Source: Bacteroidales bacterium
GTDB lineage: Bacteria > Bacteroidota > Bacteroidia > Bacteroidales > UBA7960
Assembly (NCBI GenBank): GCA_007118135.1
Contig: SKSE01000023.1
Location: 1 to 41,835 of the forward strand
Length of the DNA stretch: 41,835 nt
Direction: 5' to 3'
This document shows, piece by piece, positions 26,022 to 35,845 of this stretch (its first letter is position 1; each line of letters opens with the position of its first letter). A program made the position numbers and the translations under genes. The notes beneath the pieces are model-generated. The model was not told the origin of the DNA. It worked only from the letters and a program-made list of their open reading frames with translations, and searched no databases.

Positions 26022-27203
26022 ATGGAAACAAAAAACCTTGGCTTCGATTCCAGGCTTATTCATGCAGGAGCCTTTGATGACCAGTTTGGCAGTGCTACAG
26101 TGCCAATTTATCAAACATCAACCTTTAAATTTAAAAGTGCTGATCATGGTGCCGCATGCTTTGCAGGTGAGGACGATGGTTTTATTTATACCCGCATTAA
26201 CAATCCCACAATCGGAGCGTTGGAAGATTTGGTGGCCGAATTAGAGAACGGTTACCGCGGTGTGGCCTGCAGTTCCGGAATGGGAGCTGTAAATACCATT
26301 TATATGGCACTGCTCGAAAAAGGAGCTCATATGATTAGTACTGCTGCAGTTTATGGCCCGTCAAGGGTGGTGATGGAGAAACATTATTCACGTTTCGGAG
26401 TAGAATCGACCTATGTTGATACTTTCGACCCCGATAACATAAGAAAAGCCATTCGCCCCAATACTAAAATGCTTTATATAGAAACACCTGCCAACCCTAC
26501 AATGGATATTACTGACCTTGCAGAAGTTGTAAAAATTGCAAAGGAGCATAATCTTATTACCGTAGCCGACAATACTTTTTGCAGCCCTTATCTGCAGAAA
26601 CCGTTGGACTTTGGATTTGACCTGGTATTCCATTCCATAACCAAATTTCTTAACGGCCATGCCGACATTGTTGGTGGAATTATAGTAGCAAAGGATAAAA
26701 AATTATATGATCCTGTAAGAGCCATGATGGTAACACTGGGCTGCAACATGGACCCCCATCAGGCATACATGGCAATAAGAGGAATCAAAACACTCTCCCT
26801 GCGAATGGATCGCTCGCAGGAAAATGCCACCAAAGTAGCAGAGTTTCTCGAAAATCATCCTAAAGTAAAATGGGTAAGATTTCCGGGACTTAAATCGCAT
26901 CCGCAATACGAACTGGCTCAAAAGCAGATGAAAGGACCCGGTGGTATGATTAGTTTTGAACTTAAAGGTGGCATTGGAGCCGGAAAAACACTCATGAACT
27001 CTGTTAAGCTTTGCTTGCTGGCCGTTTCATTGGGTGGGGTAGAATCACTGATTCAGCATCCTGCCTCCATGACCCATTCCAAAATGGACAAAGCAGCACG
27101 CGAGAGTTCCGGAATAACTGACGGGTTGGTTCGTTTCTCGGTGGGTATAGAAAATATTGAAGATATTATCAAAGACCTTGAACAAGGACTTGATAAAATT
27201 TGA
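26022..27203 (+). CDS. Trans-sulfuration-type PLP enzyme (methionine gamma-lyase-like)
   Basis: A 393-residue Cys/Met-metabolism PLP enzyme. PLP binds Lys208 (FHSITKFLNGH); VACSSGMGAV, IYTRINNPT and ASMTHSKM are family motifs. Reactions in this family include methionine or cystathionine gamma-lysis and O-acetylhomoserine sulfhydrylation. The active-site loop reads YGPSR (Tyr111), so the cysteine characteristic of well-studied methionine gamma-lyases is replaced by Pro113. I therefore leave the substrate open. It has its own leader with a GC-rich hairpin and a small ATTGT-AAA-ACAAT stem just before the ATG. Confidence 0.85.
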   Translation: METKNLGFDSRLIHAGAFDDQFGSATVPIYQTSTFKFKSADHGAACFAGEDDGFIYTRINNPTIGALEDLVAELENGYRGVACSSGMGAVNTIYMALLEKGAHMISTAAVYGPSRVVMEKHYSRFGVESTYVDTFDPDNIRKAIRPNTKMLYIETPANPTMDITDLAEVVKIAKEHNLITVADNTFCSPYLQKPLDFGFDLVFHSITKFLNGHADIVGGIIVAKDKKLYDPVRAMMVTLGCNMDPHQAYMAIRGIKTLSLRMDRSQENATKVAEFLENHPKVKWVRFPGLKSHPQYELAQKQMKGPGGMISFELKGGIGAGKTLMNSVKLCLLAVSLGGVESLIQHPASMTHSKMDKAARESSGITDGLVRFSVGIENIEDIIKDLEQGLDKI

Positions 27204-27251
27204 ATTACCCGAAAACCCTGATTTTTATTCATATTTGAGCACCTGTTGTAC

Positions 27252-27280
27252 TTGCCTTTGAAATTATATTTGTATTTTTG
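27252..27280 (+). promoter_or_regulatory. Promoter of the DUF349 gene
   Basis: TTG (27252-27254) and TATTTTTG (27273-27280) are separated by 18 bp, matching the Bacteroidota -33/-7 pattern. An overlapping second -7 match, TATATTTG, lies at 27265-27272. The predicted leader is about 115 nt. Confidence 0.5.
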
Positions 27281-27403
27281 TGGGCATTTTTAAAACCAGT
27301 TGATTATCAATATAAAACTGCATCTTGTAAGGATTTTATTATCATGCAGTTTTTCTATGTATTCTTCCTTAACTTTAGTTAGTAATTATTAATTGTTATT
27401 TTG

Positions 27404-29671
27404 ATGGAAAACAAAGAGCTGCTTAACCCCGATTCTGAGAATGATAAAAATGAAAACGGGGCAGAGAACCTGAAATCGGAACCCAATGATATGAGTCCGG
27501 AAGCTTCTGAAAAAACAAAAGTTGAAAAAACCAAAGAAAAGCCCCAAAAAGTAAAAAGTGCCGTTGAATCAGAAAAGGCTGTGGAATCAAAACCTGATGA
27601 AAAGCCACCAATAGAAGAGAGCACAGATAAGACACCTTCAGAATCTGAATCTCTGAAAAAAGAGAAGATTGCAGATGTTGAAGGAGAAGATGAAGCTCCG
27701 GTACCGGAAGAGACTGTTGAATCTTCACCTGTTGGCGAAGTTGAAAAATCAGATGCTGATGAAACGGTTGAACAAGAGCCCGATATAAAAGAAGTAGCTG
27801 ATGATAAGAAGAAATCCACAAAAAAATCATCCAAATCTGAAGTAAAAGAAAAAGAAAAGCCAAAGGTTGAGAAAGAAACTCAGACGGTAGAAGAAGATGC
27901 TGAAGATGAAGATGATGAAGGCGATGAGGATCTTTCCGAAAAATATAAAACACTTTCCAAGGAAGAACTGGTTGAAGCACTGGAAGCACTGGTGCAACAT
28001 GATGATATAAACTATATCCGAAATCATATTGGTCTGATAAAAGTTGCATTTCGCAATCATCTCAAAGAACAGAGCCTGACTGACTATGAAAAGAACATCT
28101 CAAAAGCTGAAGCTGATTCTGACTCTGGTTCTGAAGATTTACCCGAAGTAATTGATGAACTCGTTGTACGTTTTGATAAGGCATTTGGCATTTACAAACA
28201 GAAAAAATCTGTTTATGATCAGGCCCTTGAAAAACAAAAGCATGATAACCTTAAGGAAAAAGAAGCCATCCTTGAAGAATTGAGGCAGCTAATTGAATCA
28301 GAAGAAGAGCTTAAAAAAACTTACGATGTTTTTAAAGAACTTCAGGAAAAATGGCGTGAGATAGGCCCTGTGCCGCAATCAGCAAATAATACACTCTGGA
28401 ATAATTATCATTTTCTTGTAGAAAAATTCTTCGACAAGGTAAAGATTAACAAGGAACTCAGAGATTTGGATCTGAAAAAGAACCTTGAAGCAAAGACTGA
28501 ACTTTGCGAAAAGGCTGAAGAGTTATTGCTGGAAACATCTGTTAACAAATCCTTCCAGAAGCTGCAAAAATTGCATGAAGCCTGGAAAGAAACCGGTCCT
28601 GTACCCAAAGATAAGAAGGATGAGATATGGGATCGCTTTAAAGCTGCCAGTGATGCACTCAATGAGCATAGACAAAAATTCTATGATGAGCTTAGAGAAG
28701 AGCAGAATAAAAATTATGCCGCCAAGGTGGTTCTATGTGACAAAGCTGAACAACTAATTGAAGAAACCCCTAAATCCCCCAAAGAGTGGCAGGTTAATAC
28801 TGATAAAATCAATGAACTGTTTAAAGTATGGAAAACCATCGGGTTTGCTCCCAAAAAAGTAAATGATGAAGTTTGGGTAAGATTCAGGACAGCACTCGAT
28901 TCATTCTTTAAACGCAAAAAAGAATTCTTTGTCAAATATAAAGATGAACAATCTGAAAATTATAACCAGAAGGTGAATCTTTGTTTGCAGGCAGAGGCTC
29001 TTAAAGATAGTGAAGACTGGAAAAGAACTACAGATGAGCTTATTGCATTGCAGCAGGAATGGAAAAAGATAGGCCCTGTGCCACGTAAATTTTCTGATAA
29101 GATTTGGAAAAGATTCAGGTCTGCTTGCGATGAATTTTTCAATCGCAAGTCAGAATACTTTTCTAATATTGGTGAAAAACAGGATGAGAATTATCGGAAG
29201 AAGAAAGAGCTTATTGAGAAAATCAGAACCCATACATATTCTAAGGACAATACCGAGAATCTTAATGTACTTAAGGAGTTTCAGCGGGAATGGATGGATA
29301 TCGGACATGTTCCTATCAAGCAAAAAGATGCTATTCAAAATGAATTCAGAAAAACTATAAATGAACAGTTTGATAAGCTTAATATCAGCAGAAAGGTAAA
29401 ATCTACCATAGGTTTTAAGAATAAGATTGAAAACCTGAAAAATTCTCCCAATGCCAATAGTATTATTAACAAAGAAAGGGCATTTTTGCTAAATAAAATC
29501 AATGCGCTGCAGAATGATATCAAGCTATGGGAAAACAATATTGGCTTCTTCGCTTCATCCAAGAAAGCGGATGTACTAAAATCAGAATTTGAGAGTAAGA
29601 TTGAAAAAGCTAAAACTGATATTGCAATACTGGAAGAAAAACTAAAGATTTTGTATGAATCGCAATCTTGA
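27404..29671 (+). CDS. DUF349 repeat protein with long acidic N-terminus
   Basis: A 755-residue protein starting at the ATG at 27404 (a TTG lies one codon before). Residues 1-190 are low-complexity, rich in Glu, Lys, Ser and Asp, probably disordered. The rest is helical with five DUF349 units recognised by W-x2-IG-x-VP-type motifs: WREIGPVPQ, WKETGPVPK, WKTIGFAPK, WKKIGPVPR and WMDIGHVPI. A C-terminal coiled coil follows (NKINALQNDIKLWENNIGFF). DUF349 proteins are widespread in Bacteroidota; their function is unknown to me. It is monocistronic, with its own promoter. Confidence 0.9.
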   Translation: MENKELLNPDSENDKNENGAENLKSEPNDMSPEASEKTKVEKTKEKPQKVKSAVESEKAVESKPDEKPPIEESTDKTPSESESLKKEKIADVEGEDEAPVPEETVESSPVGEVEKSDADETVEQEPDIKEVADDKKKSTKKSSKSEVKEKEKPKVEKETQTVEEDAEDEDDEGDEDLSEKYKTLSKEELVEALEALVQHDDINYIRNHIGLIKVAFRNHLKEQSLTDYEKNISKAEADSDSGSEDLPEVIDELVVRFDKAFGIYKQKKSVYDQALEKQKHDNLKEKEAILEELRQLIESEEELKKTYDVFKELQEKWREIGPVPQSANNTLWNNYHFLVEKFFDKVKINKELRDLDLKKNLEAKTELCEKAEELLLETSVNKSFQKLQKLHEAWKETGPVPKDKKDEIWDRFKAASDALNEHRQKFYDELREEQNKNYAAKVVLCDKAEQLIEETPKSPKEWQVNTDKINELFKVWKTIGFAPKKVNDEVWVRFRTALDSFFKRKKEFFVKYKDEQSENYNQKVNLCLQAEALKDSEDWKRTTDELIALQQEWKKIGPVPRKFSDKIWKRFRSACDEFFNRKSEYFSNIGEKQDENYRKKKELIEKIRTHTYSKDNTENLNVLKEFQREWMDIGHVPIKQKDAIQNEFRKTINEQFDKLNISRKVKSTIGFKNKIENLKNSPNANSIINKERAFLLNKINALQNDIKLWENNIGFFASSKKADVLKSEFESKIEKAKTDIAILEEKLKILYESQS

Positions 29672-29730
29672 TTGCAATAATTCCTGTGAGTTGAAGTTTT
29701 ATCAGAAATAACTTTTAAGAAAATACTTAT

Positions 29731-30366
29731 ATGAAAAGATACATTCTAATTGTCGTTCTGATACTTTCTGTGCAGTCTTTAAGTGCCCAGTTTTCATTGG
29801 GAATAAGAGGCGGATTGAATTTTACTTCCCTTCCTGTAAAGACTTATGAGCTTGAAAACTCAAGCATTGAGGCCCTGCCGGATTCCTACACCGGCTTTCA
29901 TTTAGGTTTGATTACACAGGCCAAATTTTCGGGTTTTTTTATTCAACCCGAATTTCTTTTTGTGTCATCAGGAAGCCAATTCCGTTACGAACATCCCGAT
30001 CAGGAACGTGATGTTTTTTTTACACAAAGGTTTTCCAAAATTGATGTTCCCGTATTGTTTGGCTTGAGAGGAGGACCTCTACGCCTTGGGCTGGGGCCTG
30101 TTGCTTCTTATTTTCTGGATAACTCGTCTAATCTTACCGAATCGGAGTTTTATGCCGGTGACAGCAGCTTTTCTGATAAATTTAATGAATTAACCTATGG
30201 TTATCAGGTTGGTGTGGGTTTAGACATTGGTAATATTGTTCTCGACCTTAAATATGAAGGTAGCCTGAGCAATTACAGCGAAGAAGTTTCCATAGGTGGT
30301 TCAACATTTAAATTTGACACCCGGCCACGACAGATAGTTTTCAGTATCGGATTATTATTTTTCTGA
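29731..30366 (+). CDS. Outer-membrane beta-barrel protein (PorT-like)
   Basis: A 211-residue protein with a signal peptide ending SLSAQ and a small beta-barrel of the PorT/OMP_b-brl_2 type: FSLGIRGGLNFTSL, FFIQPEFLFVSSGSQF, KIDVPVLFGLRGGPLRLGLGP, YGYQVGVGLDIGNIVLDLKYEG, and a final aromatic strand ending LLFF. It is expected in the outer membrane. No enzymatic motif is visible. A strong bidirectional terminator follows. Confidence 0.88.
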   Translation: MKRYILIVVLILSVQSLSAQFSLGIRGGLNFTSLPVKTYELENSSIEALPDSYTGFHLGLITQAKFSGFFIQPEFLFVSSGSQFRYEHPDQERDVFFTQRFSKIDVPVLFGLRGGPLRLGLGPVASYFLDNSSNLTESEFYAGDSSFSDKFNELTYGYQVGVGLDIGNIVLDLKYEGSLSNYSEEVSIGGSTFKFDTRPRQIVFSIGLLFF

Positions 30367-30393
30367 AAACATTTTATGTAAAGAATAAAAATT

Positions 30394-30420
30394 AAGCTTG
30401 CCTGAAGGCAGGCTTTTTTT
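30394..30420. terminator. Bidirectional intrinsic terminator
   Basis: A stem of about nine pairs (AAGCTTGCC with GGCAGGCTT, one G-T pair) with a TGAA loop is followed by seven Ts on the plus strand. It separates the barrel gene from the convergent permease gene, whose stop codon overlaps the T run. Confidence 0.85.
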
Positions 30421-31633
30421 ATCGGAAGGTGATTGCTTTTACCGGTGAAACCTTTGCTATTAAATAGCTGGGTATAATAAGCATGGCCATGCAAATAGCG
30501 AAAGTTCCAAGGTTGATGACAAGAATATACAAAAAATCAAAATTGATAGGAACCACATCAACAAAATAGGACTCCTGCGATAATTTTATTATACCAAATT
30601 TCTGCTGAATGAGAGCAAGACCTATCCCTAGTAAATTGCCAAGCAATAACCCGCGAATGATAAGAAATCCTGCATGATAAAGAAATATTTTTCGCACCAG
30701 TTTATTATCAGAACCAATGGCTTTTAAAATACCAATAAGATTGGTTTTCTCCAGCACAGAAATCAGCAATGTGGTAATCATGTTGATACCTGCCACAAGT
30801 ATCATGATAATTATGATTACGTAAACATTCATATCCAGCAATGCCAGCCAGTCGAATATTTGGGGATAAACCTGACGGATGGTCCTGGATGTAAGTGTAT
30901 AGGGTATGTTGTCCATTACCACTTCATTCATTCTATCCATCTGGCGGTAATTGTCAATGAGCACCTCAAAACCTCCTACCTGGTCCGGTGTCCAGTCATT
31001 GAGTCTTTGCAAATGACCGATGTCGCCAAGAATGAAGATTCTATCAAGCTCTTCAAGCCCTGTTTCATAAATACCTGCCACAGTGAATCGTCGTACCCGG
31101 GGTGGGTCCTGAATAAAATATACAAAAACATTATCATCAAGGTTGAGTTGCAAAAGTCTGGAGATGTATTCAGAAATGATAATCTGGTCGCTTCTGGCTG
31201 TATCGGTGATATTGAGTATGCTGCCTTGTTTTAGCCTTTCCCGGAAGAAATCCCAGTGAAAGTCATTCCCTATACCTTTGAATATAACTCCATGTATTTC
31301 ATCATCAGTTTTAATGATACCGGGCTTGGTACCAAAAACCTGAATATGTTTAATTCCTTCTTCATTTATTAAATCAGGGTAAAAGTCCTGTAACTTACTT
31401 ATGGGTCTTGCTTCATAGGATATATTATAATCAAAATTTGTAATCTGGATATGAGAGCCAAAACCGATTACCTTGCTGCGTATCTCATCCTGAAATCCTG
31501 TAACCACAGATACAGCAATGATCATAACAGCCAGTCCCAATGAAATGGAAAGTATGGCAATAGTCTTTACCAGGCCAGTAAGTTTGGGCTTTTCTGCCCC
31601 CATTTTTCGGGCTATGAAGAAGGGTAAATTCAA
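30419..31633 (-). CDS. LolE/FtsX-like ABC transporter permease
   Basis: A permease of the MacB/LolC-LolE family, probably for release of lipoproteins from the inner membrane. I start at the TTG at 31631-31633, which gives the family start NLPFFIARKMG and 404 residues (normal), and lies 33 bp after a -7 match. The longer frame to 31729 would begin upstream of that promoter. Four membrane helices are visible: one after the N-terminus (ILSISLGLAVMIIAVSVVTG), then three at the C-terminus (VIIIIMILVAGINMITTLL, IIRGLLLGNLLGIGLAL, LYILVINLGTFAICMAML), with a MacB-like periplasmic domain between. The ATPase partner is not in the window. Confidence 0.88.
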   Translation of the reverse strand: MNLPFFIARKMGAEKPKLTGLVKTIAILSISLGLAVMIIAVSVVTGFQDEIRSKVIGFGSHIQITNFDYNISYEARPISKLQDFYPDLINEEGIKHIQVFGTKPGIIKTDDEIHGVIFKGIGNDFHWDFFRERLKQGSILNITDTARSDQIIISEYISRLLQLNLDDNVFVYFIQDPPRVRRFTVAGIYETGLEELDRIFILGDIGHLQRLNDWTPDQVGGFEVLIDNYRQMDRMNEVVMDNIPYTLTSRTIRQVYPQIFDWLALLDMNVYVIIIIMILVAGINMITTLLISVLEKTNLIGILKAIGSDNKLVRKIFLYHAGFLIIRGLLLGNLLGIGLALIQQKFGIIKLSQESYFVDVVPINFDFLYILVINLGTFAICMAMLIIPSYLIAKVSPVKAITFR

Positions 31634-31665
31634 AATAAGGTTATTTTTTCCATTTTTCTGAAATG

Positions 31666-31673
31666 CAAAAATA
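31666..31673 (-). promoter_or_regulatory. Putative -7 box for the LolE-like gene
   Basis: CAAAAATA on the plus strand is TATTTTTG on the gene's strand, matching TAnnTTTG. It predicts a leader of about 25 nt to the TTG start at 31633. Confidence 0.45.
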
Positions 31674-31854
31674 TAACTTTTATTTCCATCTGTAGCCGTG
31701 ATGTGTGAATTCCTAAGAATTGTTAACACTCAAAATTGGGATTTATGCAAAAAGCATGGATTCCCTAATAAGTATTAAATGATTTGACTTTGGCCGTGGT
31801 TTTGGCTATATTCGATAACTGATTGTACACTTCTTATATAAAAATCATACATAT

Positions 31855-32925
31855 ATGGACAAGAACTTATTAAACAAACTGATGGAAGTTAAGGAATACC
31901 CATGTGTTTCCATATTGCTTCCAACGCATCGCACCGCACCGGAAAATCAGAAAAATGCAATCCGATTGAAGAAACTGGTCCGACAGGCAACAGAAATGCT
32001 TGAGAGCGAATTAGGTAAACGAGAGTCTAAAGGATTGTCAGAAAAAATCGGAAAACTTGCAGCTAAGGTTGATATCAGTCGCACACTCGATGGTCTTGCA
32101 CTTTTTGTTAATAAGGATATGGAGCAAATGGTTGATATCCCTTTCAGAGTTAAGGAAAGGGTTATTATTGACAAAACTTTTGCCACACGAGATCTCATTA
32201 AAAGTGTAAACAGGGGTACCAGTTATTTTGTGCTTGATTTGAGCCTTCACCGGGCACGTTTGATTTCATGTTTCAGGGATGAGGCTAATGAGATTACCCA
32301 AAATGGGTTTCCCATGCAAAGTGAATTTGAAATGCTTGAATTGAATCCCACCGATTTTTCAAGAGAAAAGAGAAAACAGATCAAAGAGTTCTTTAATCGT
32401 GTTGATAAAGCTTTTCTGTCAAATTATCATTTTGGCGATACCAAGCTTGTAATTGCCGGTGTGCAGAAAAACTTATCGCTTTACCGTGAGGCTGCTGATT
32501 CGAAAGATATTATCTATGAACAACTGGAAGGAAATTACGAAGCTACTTCGGTACATGATCTGGGTAAAAAAGCATGGGAGTTGGTCAGGGAAAAAAACAA
32601 AAAAGAAAGACATACCGCATTAAATGAAATTCAGAATGCCATAAGTGTCCAAAAACTTGCCTCGGGCATTGCTGAGGTATGGCGATTTGCCAGTGAAGGC
32701 AGGGTAAAAATGCTGCTTGTTGAAGAAGACTACCAGATCAGTGCAGTACCCGGCCCTGATAATAATATTATTATGGATATAGGTGGATTTCCTGAAAAGG
32801 ATATCATGCCCGATGCCGTTGATGAAGTTGCCGAAATAGTTGTTGACAAAGGCGGAAAGGTTATTTTTGTTGACAACGGCACCCTGGGCAATTATCATAA
32901 AATAGCTGCTATACTCAGATACTGA
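31855..32925 (+). CDS. baeRF-type (Balon-like) ribosome-associated factor
   Basis: A 356-residue protein of the bacterial archaeo-eukaryotic release-factor-like (baeRF) superfamily, in the group that includes the hibernation factor Balon. The N-terminal PCVSILLPTHRTAPENQKN with IRLKKLVRQATEML, the central YFVLDLSLHRARLISC and KLVIAGVQKNLSLYR strands, and the C-terminal VKMLLVEEDYQISA and IVVDKGGKVIFVDNG Rossmann-like part fit that family. No GGQ tripeptide is present, so peptide release is not expected. It is convergent with clpB, with 25 bp between stops. Family placement is from recognition; ribosome binding is inferred. Confidence 0.75.
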   Translation: MDKNLLNKLMEVKEYPCVSILLPTHRTAPENQKNAIRLKKLVRQATEMLESELGKRESKGLSEKIGKLAAKVDISRTLDGLALFVNKDMEQMVDIPFRVKERVIIDKTFATRDLIKSVNRGTSYFVLDLSLHRARLISCFRDEANEITQNGFPMQSEFEMLELNPTDFSREKRKQIKEFFNRVDKAFLSNYHFGDTKLVIAGVQKNLSLYREAADSKDIIYEQLEGNYEATSVHDLGKKAWELVREKNKKERHTALNEIQNAISVQKLASGIAEVWRFASEGRVKMLLVEEDYQISAVPGPDNNIIMDIGGFPEKDIMPDAVDEVAEIVVDKGGKVIFVDNGTLGNYHKIAAILRY

Positions 32926-32950
32926 AAATAACTTTCAAACCTGAATTTTC

Positions 32951-35545
32951 TTAAATGTTTTCGAAGGTAAGCTCATCATCTCTGACTTCGATGCGGATGT
33001 TTGAATCTCGTGTGATCTTTCCTGCAAGAATTTCTTTAGAAAGTCGGTTAAGGATATATTTCTGGATGGCTCTTTTTAAAGGTCGCGCTCCGTATTGTGG
33101 GTCGAAGCCGGCCTGTGCCACCCAGTTTATGGCTGAGTCGCTAAGTTCCAGATGTATACCACTTTCAGAAAGCATATCTTTAACCTGGTTGATTTGTATT
33201 TTTACGACATCGCGAATTTCATCGAAATCGAGCGGTTTGAACATAATGATCTCATCAACCCGGTTCAGAAATTCGGGTCTTATGGTTCTTTTGAGCAAAG
33301 TGGTAACGTCCAGTCGTGTTTTTTCCAGTATCTCATCATGATTACTTTCAGTCATTTTTTCAAAATTCTCCTGAATGAGTGATGACCCCATATTGGATGT
33401 CATGATGATAATAGTATTTTTGAAATCGGCGGTGCGGCCTTTATTGTCAGTAAGACGCCCTTCATCAAGCACCTGCAGAAGGATATTAAAAACATCGGGA
33501 TGCGCTTTTTCAATTTCATCGAGCAGAATTACTGAATAAGGTTTTCTTCTAACTGCTTCGGTCAACTGTCCGCTTTCTTCGTATCCAACATATCCCGGGG
33601 GAGCGCCAATGAGCCGGCTTACGGTATGACGTTCCTGGTATTCTGACATATCGATGCGTACCATAGCGTTTTCATCATTAAAAAGAAACTCTGCAAGGGC
33701 TCTTGCCAATTCAGTTTTTCCCACGCCTGTGGTTCCAAGGAAAATAAAAGACCCGATGGGTTTTTTATGGTCCTGCAATCCGGCACGACTTCTTCTGATG
33801 GCGTCTGAAACAGCTTCAATGGCTTCCTGCTGACCTACCACCCGTTTGTGCAGTTCATCCTCCAGTTTCAGGAGTTTTTCTCTTTCACTTTGCAGCATGC
33901 GGCTTACAGGTATGCCTGTCCAGCGCGATACTATATCAGCAATGTCCTCAGCGGCTACTTCTTCTTTAATAAGTGCTTTTGATGACTGCATTTGATTAAG
34001 CTTCTGATTGAGGCTTTCAAGTTCACTTTCAGCAGTTTTAATATGACCGTATCTTATTTCTGCCACTTTACCGAAATCTCCGTTTCTTTCTGCCTGATCT
34101 GCTTCAAATTTCAACTGCTCAATTGCTTTCTTTTGTTTCTGTATTCCATCCACAACTTCCTTTTCACTTTCCCAGCGTGCTTTGAGAAGATTTTTTTCTT
34201 CGTATAGATTTGCAAGGATTTCAGTGAGTTCTTTGAGTTTTTGCTCATCTTTTTCACGCTTGATGGCTTCTTTCTCAATTTCCAGTTGTCTGATTCTTCT
34301 TTCAGTTTCATCCAGTTCTTCGGGTACTGAGTTCATTTCGAGCCTGAGTTTTGATGCTGCTTCATCAATGAGGTCAATGGCCTTATCGGGCAGGAAACGA
34401 TCAGAAATATAGCGCTGCGACAAATCAACAGCGGCTACAATAGCTTCATCCTTTATACGCACCTGGTGGTGGGTTTCATATCGTTCTTTAAGACCGCGAA
34501 GAATAGAAATGGCATCTGTGCGGTCAGGTTCGTCAACCATTACGGTTTGGAAACGGCGTTCAAGTGCTTTGTCTTTTTCAAAATATCGCTGATACTCTTT
34601 AAGGGTGGTGGCACCAATGGCTCTCAGTTCACCGCGCGCAAGGGCGGGTTTCAGAATATTGGCTGCATCCATGGCACCTTCACCGCTCCCACCGGCTCCA
34701 ACGAGCGTATGAATTTCGTCAATAAACAATACAACTTCTCCATCTGAAGAAACAACTTCTTTTATCACAGCCTTAAGACGTTCTTCAAATTCACCTTTGT
34801 ATTTAGCACCGGCAATGAGTGAACCCATATCAAGGCTGAATATTTTCTTTGATTTCAGGTTTTCAGGAACATCGCCATTTATAATACGATGGGCAAGGCC
34901 TTCAGCAATGGCTGTTTTTCCTACTCCTGGTTCACCTATTAGGATGGGGTTGTTTTTGGTTCTGCGTGATAGAATCTGGAGAATCCGGCGGATTTCTTCA
35001 TCGCGGCCAATCACCGGGTCAAGTTTCCCGCTAAGGGCAAACTTATTGAGATCTTTGGCGTATTTTCCTAAGGCATTATATGTCTCCTCAGCTGATTGGC
35101 TATTCACCTTAGAGCCTTTTCGTAGTTCTGTTATAGCTGCTTTGAGATTTTTCTCTGTCAGGCCACTATCCTTCATTAATTGGCCTGTATTATCATTATT
35201 CTTTACAAATGCGAGTACTAAATGTTCAATGGATATAAATTCATCGTCGAATTCCTTTAGCTGTGTATTGGCACTTTGTAAAACCCTGCTTGTTTCCTGC
35301 GAAAGATAAATATTGCCTCCTGTTACCTTTGGATAATTATTTACAATACGATCGAGCACCTGCTGGAAATTCTGCAGATTAACGTTATTCTTTTTGAAGA
35401 GGTATGGAGTTACATTTTCATCCACAGCAAGTATTCCCTTGAGCAGATGACCTGTTTCAACAGCCTGGTTCTGATAGCCCATGGCAATCTCCTGCGCCTT
35501 TTGAAGAGCTTCCTGTGACTTAAGTGTGAAATTATCGAGATTCAT
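32951..35545 (-). CDS. clpB: ATP-dependent disaggregase ClpB
   Basis: ClpB is the Hsp100 disaggregase that works with DnaK to rescue aggregated proteins. The 864-residue protein has the Clp N domain ([18 protein letters not shown]), AAA-1 with GEPGVGKT and [15 protein letters not shown], a coiled-coil middle domain of about 120 residues (roughly 410-530), then AAA-2 with GTTGVGKT and [14 protein letters not shown], and the Clp D2-small domain. No ClpP-binding tripeptide loop is apparent. Its promoter should lie within 35546-35845, but no full -7 match was found there, so heat-shock control could use a different signal. Confidence 0.98.
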   Translation of the reverse strand: MNLDNFTLKSQEALQKAQEIAMGYQNQAVETGHLLKGILAVDENVTPYLFKKNNVNLQNFQQVLDRIVNNYPKVTGGNIYLSQETSRVLQSANTQLKEFDDEFISIEHLVLAFVKNNDNTGQLMKDSGLTEKNLKAAITELRKGSKVNSQSAEETYNALGKYAKDLNKFALSGKLDPVIGRDEEIRRILQILSRRTKNNPILIGEPGVGKTAIAEGLAHRIINGDVPENLKSKKIFSLDMGSLIAGAKYKGEFEERLKAVIKEVVSSDGEVVLFIDEIHTLVGAGGSGEGAMDAANILKPALARGELRAIGATTLKEYQRYFEKDKALERRFQTVMVDEPDRTDAISILRGLKERYETHHQVRIKDEAIVAAVDLSQRYISDRFLPDKAIDLIDEAASKLRLEMNSVPEELDETERRIRQLEIEKEAIKREKDEQKLKELTEILANLYEEKNLLKARWESEKEVVDGIQKQKKAIEQLKFEADQAERNGDFGKVAEIRYGHIKTAESELESLNQKLNQMQSSKALIKEEVAAEDIADIVSRWTGIPVSRMLQSEREKLLKLEDELHKRVVGQQEAIEAVSDAIRRSRAGLQDHKKPIGSFIFLGTTGVGKTELARALAEFLFNDENAMVRIDMSEYQERHTVSRLIGAPPGYVGYEESGQLTEAVRRKPYSVILLDEIEKAHPDVFNILLQVLDEGRLTDNKGRTADFKNTIIIMTSNMGSSLIQENFEKMTESNHDEILEKTRLDVTTLLKRTIRPEFLNRVDEIIMFKPLDFDEIRDVVKIQINQVKDMLSESGIHLELSDSAINWVAQAGFDPQYGARPLKRAIQKYILNRLSKEILAGKITRDSNIRIEVRDDELTFENI

Positions 35546-35845
35546 GACTTCCTGTTATCTTGATTATATTCTTCTCCTATGTAGAAATGATAGATTTATT
35601 TTCTGATTTAGAAGCATCATAATTTTCTTCAAAGAATAAACCAAGCAGGTATTCAATAAGCTTTAAAGTCATAATGGCACATAATTTTATTAAATGCTGT
35701 CAAATTTTCCTGACCTGTAATAAAAGTTTTGAAAAATGCATTATGTAAAGTGATCTTTTTGTATTATTGCCGATTGTTATTCAGGCTAGGATAAATCTAT
35801 TTTTTATTTTCATTCAGATTTAAACCGTTTTTAAGTAAATCGTAT
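35546..35845. other. Divergent clpB / symporter intergenic region
   Basis: This 300-bp AT-rich gap contains the two promoters and no gene. For the symporter, TTTG (35728-35731) and TCTTTTTG (35754-35761), 22 bp apart, come within one mismatch of the consensus. I found no CIRCE element or other known heat-shock operator for clpB. Confidence 0.4.

Noticed and set aside
27379-28060. Long open frames antisense to the acidic head of the DUF349 gene
   Set aside because: They mirror the Glu/Lys/Ser-rich coding sequence, are themselves low-complexity, and have no family features; coding evidence is clear on the plus strand.
35546-35845. CIRCE-type heat-shock operator upstream of clpB
   Set aside because: No matching inverted repeat was found.
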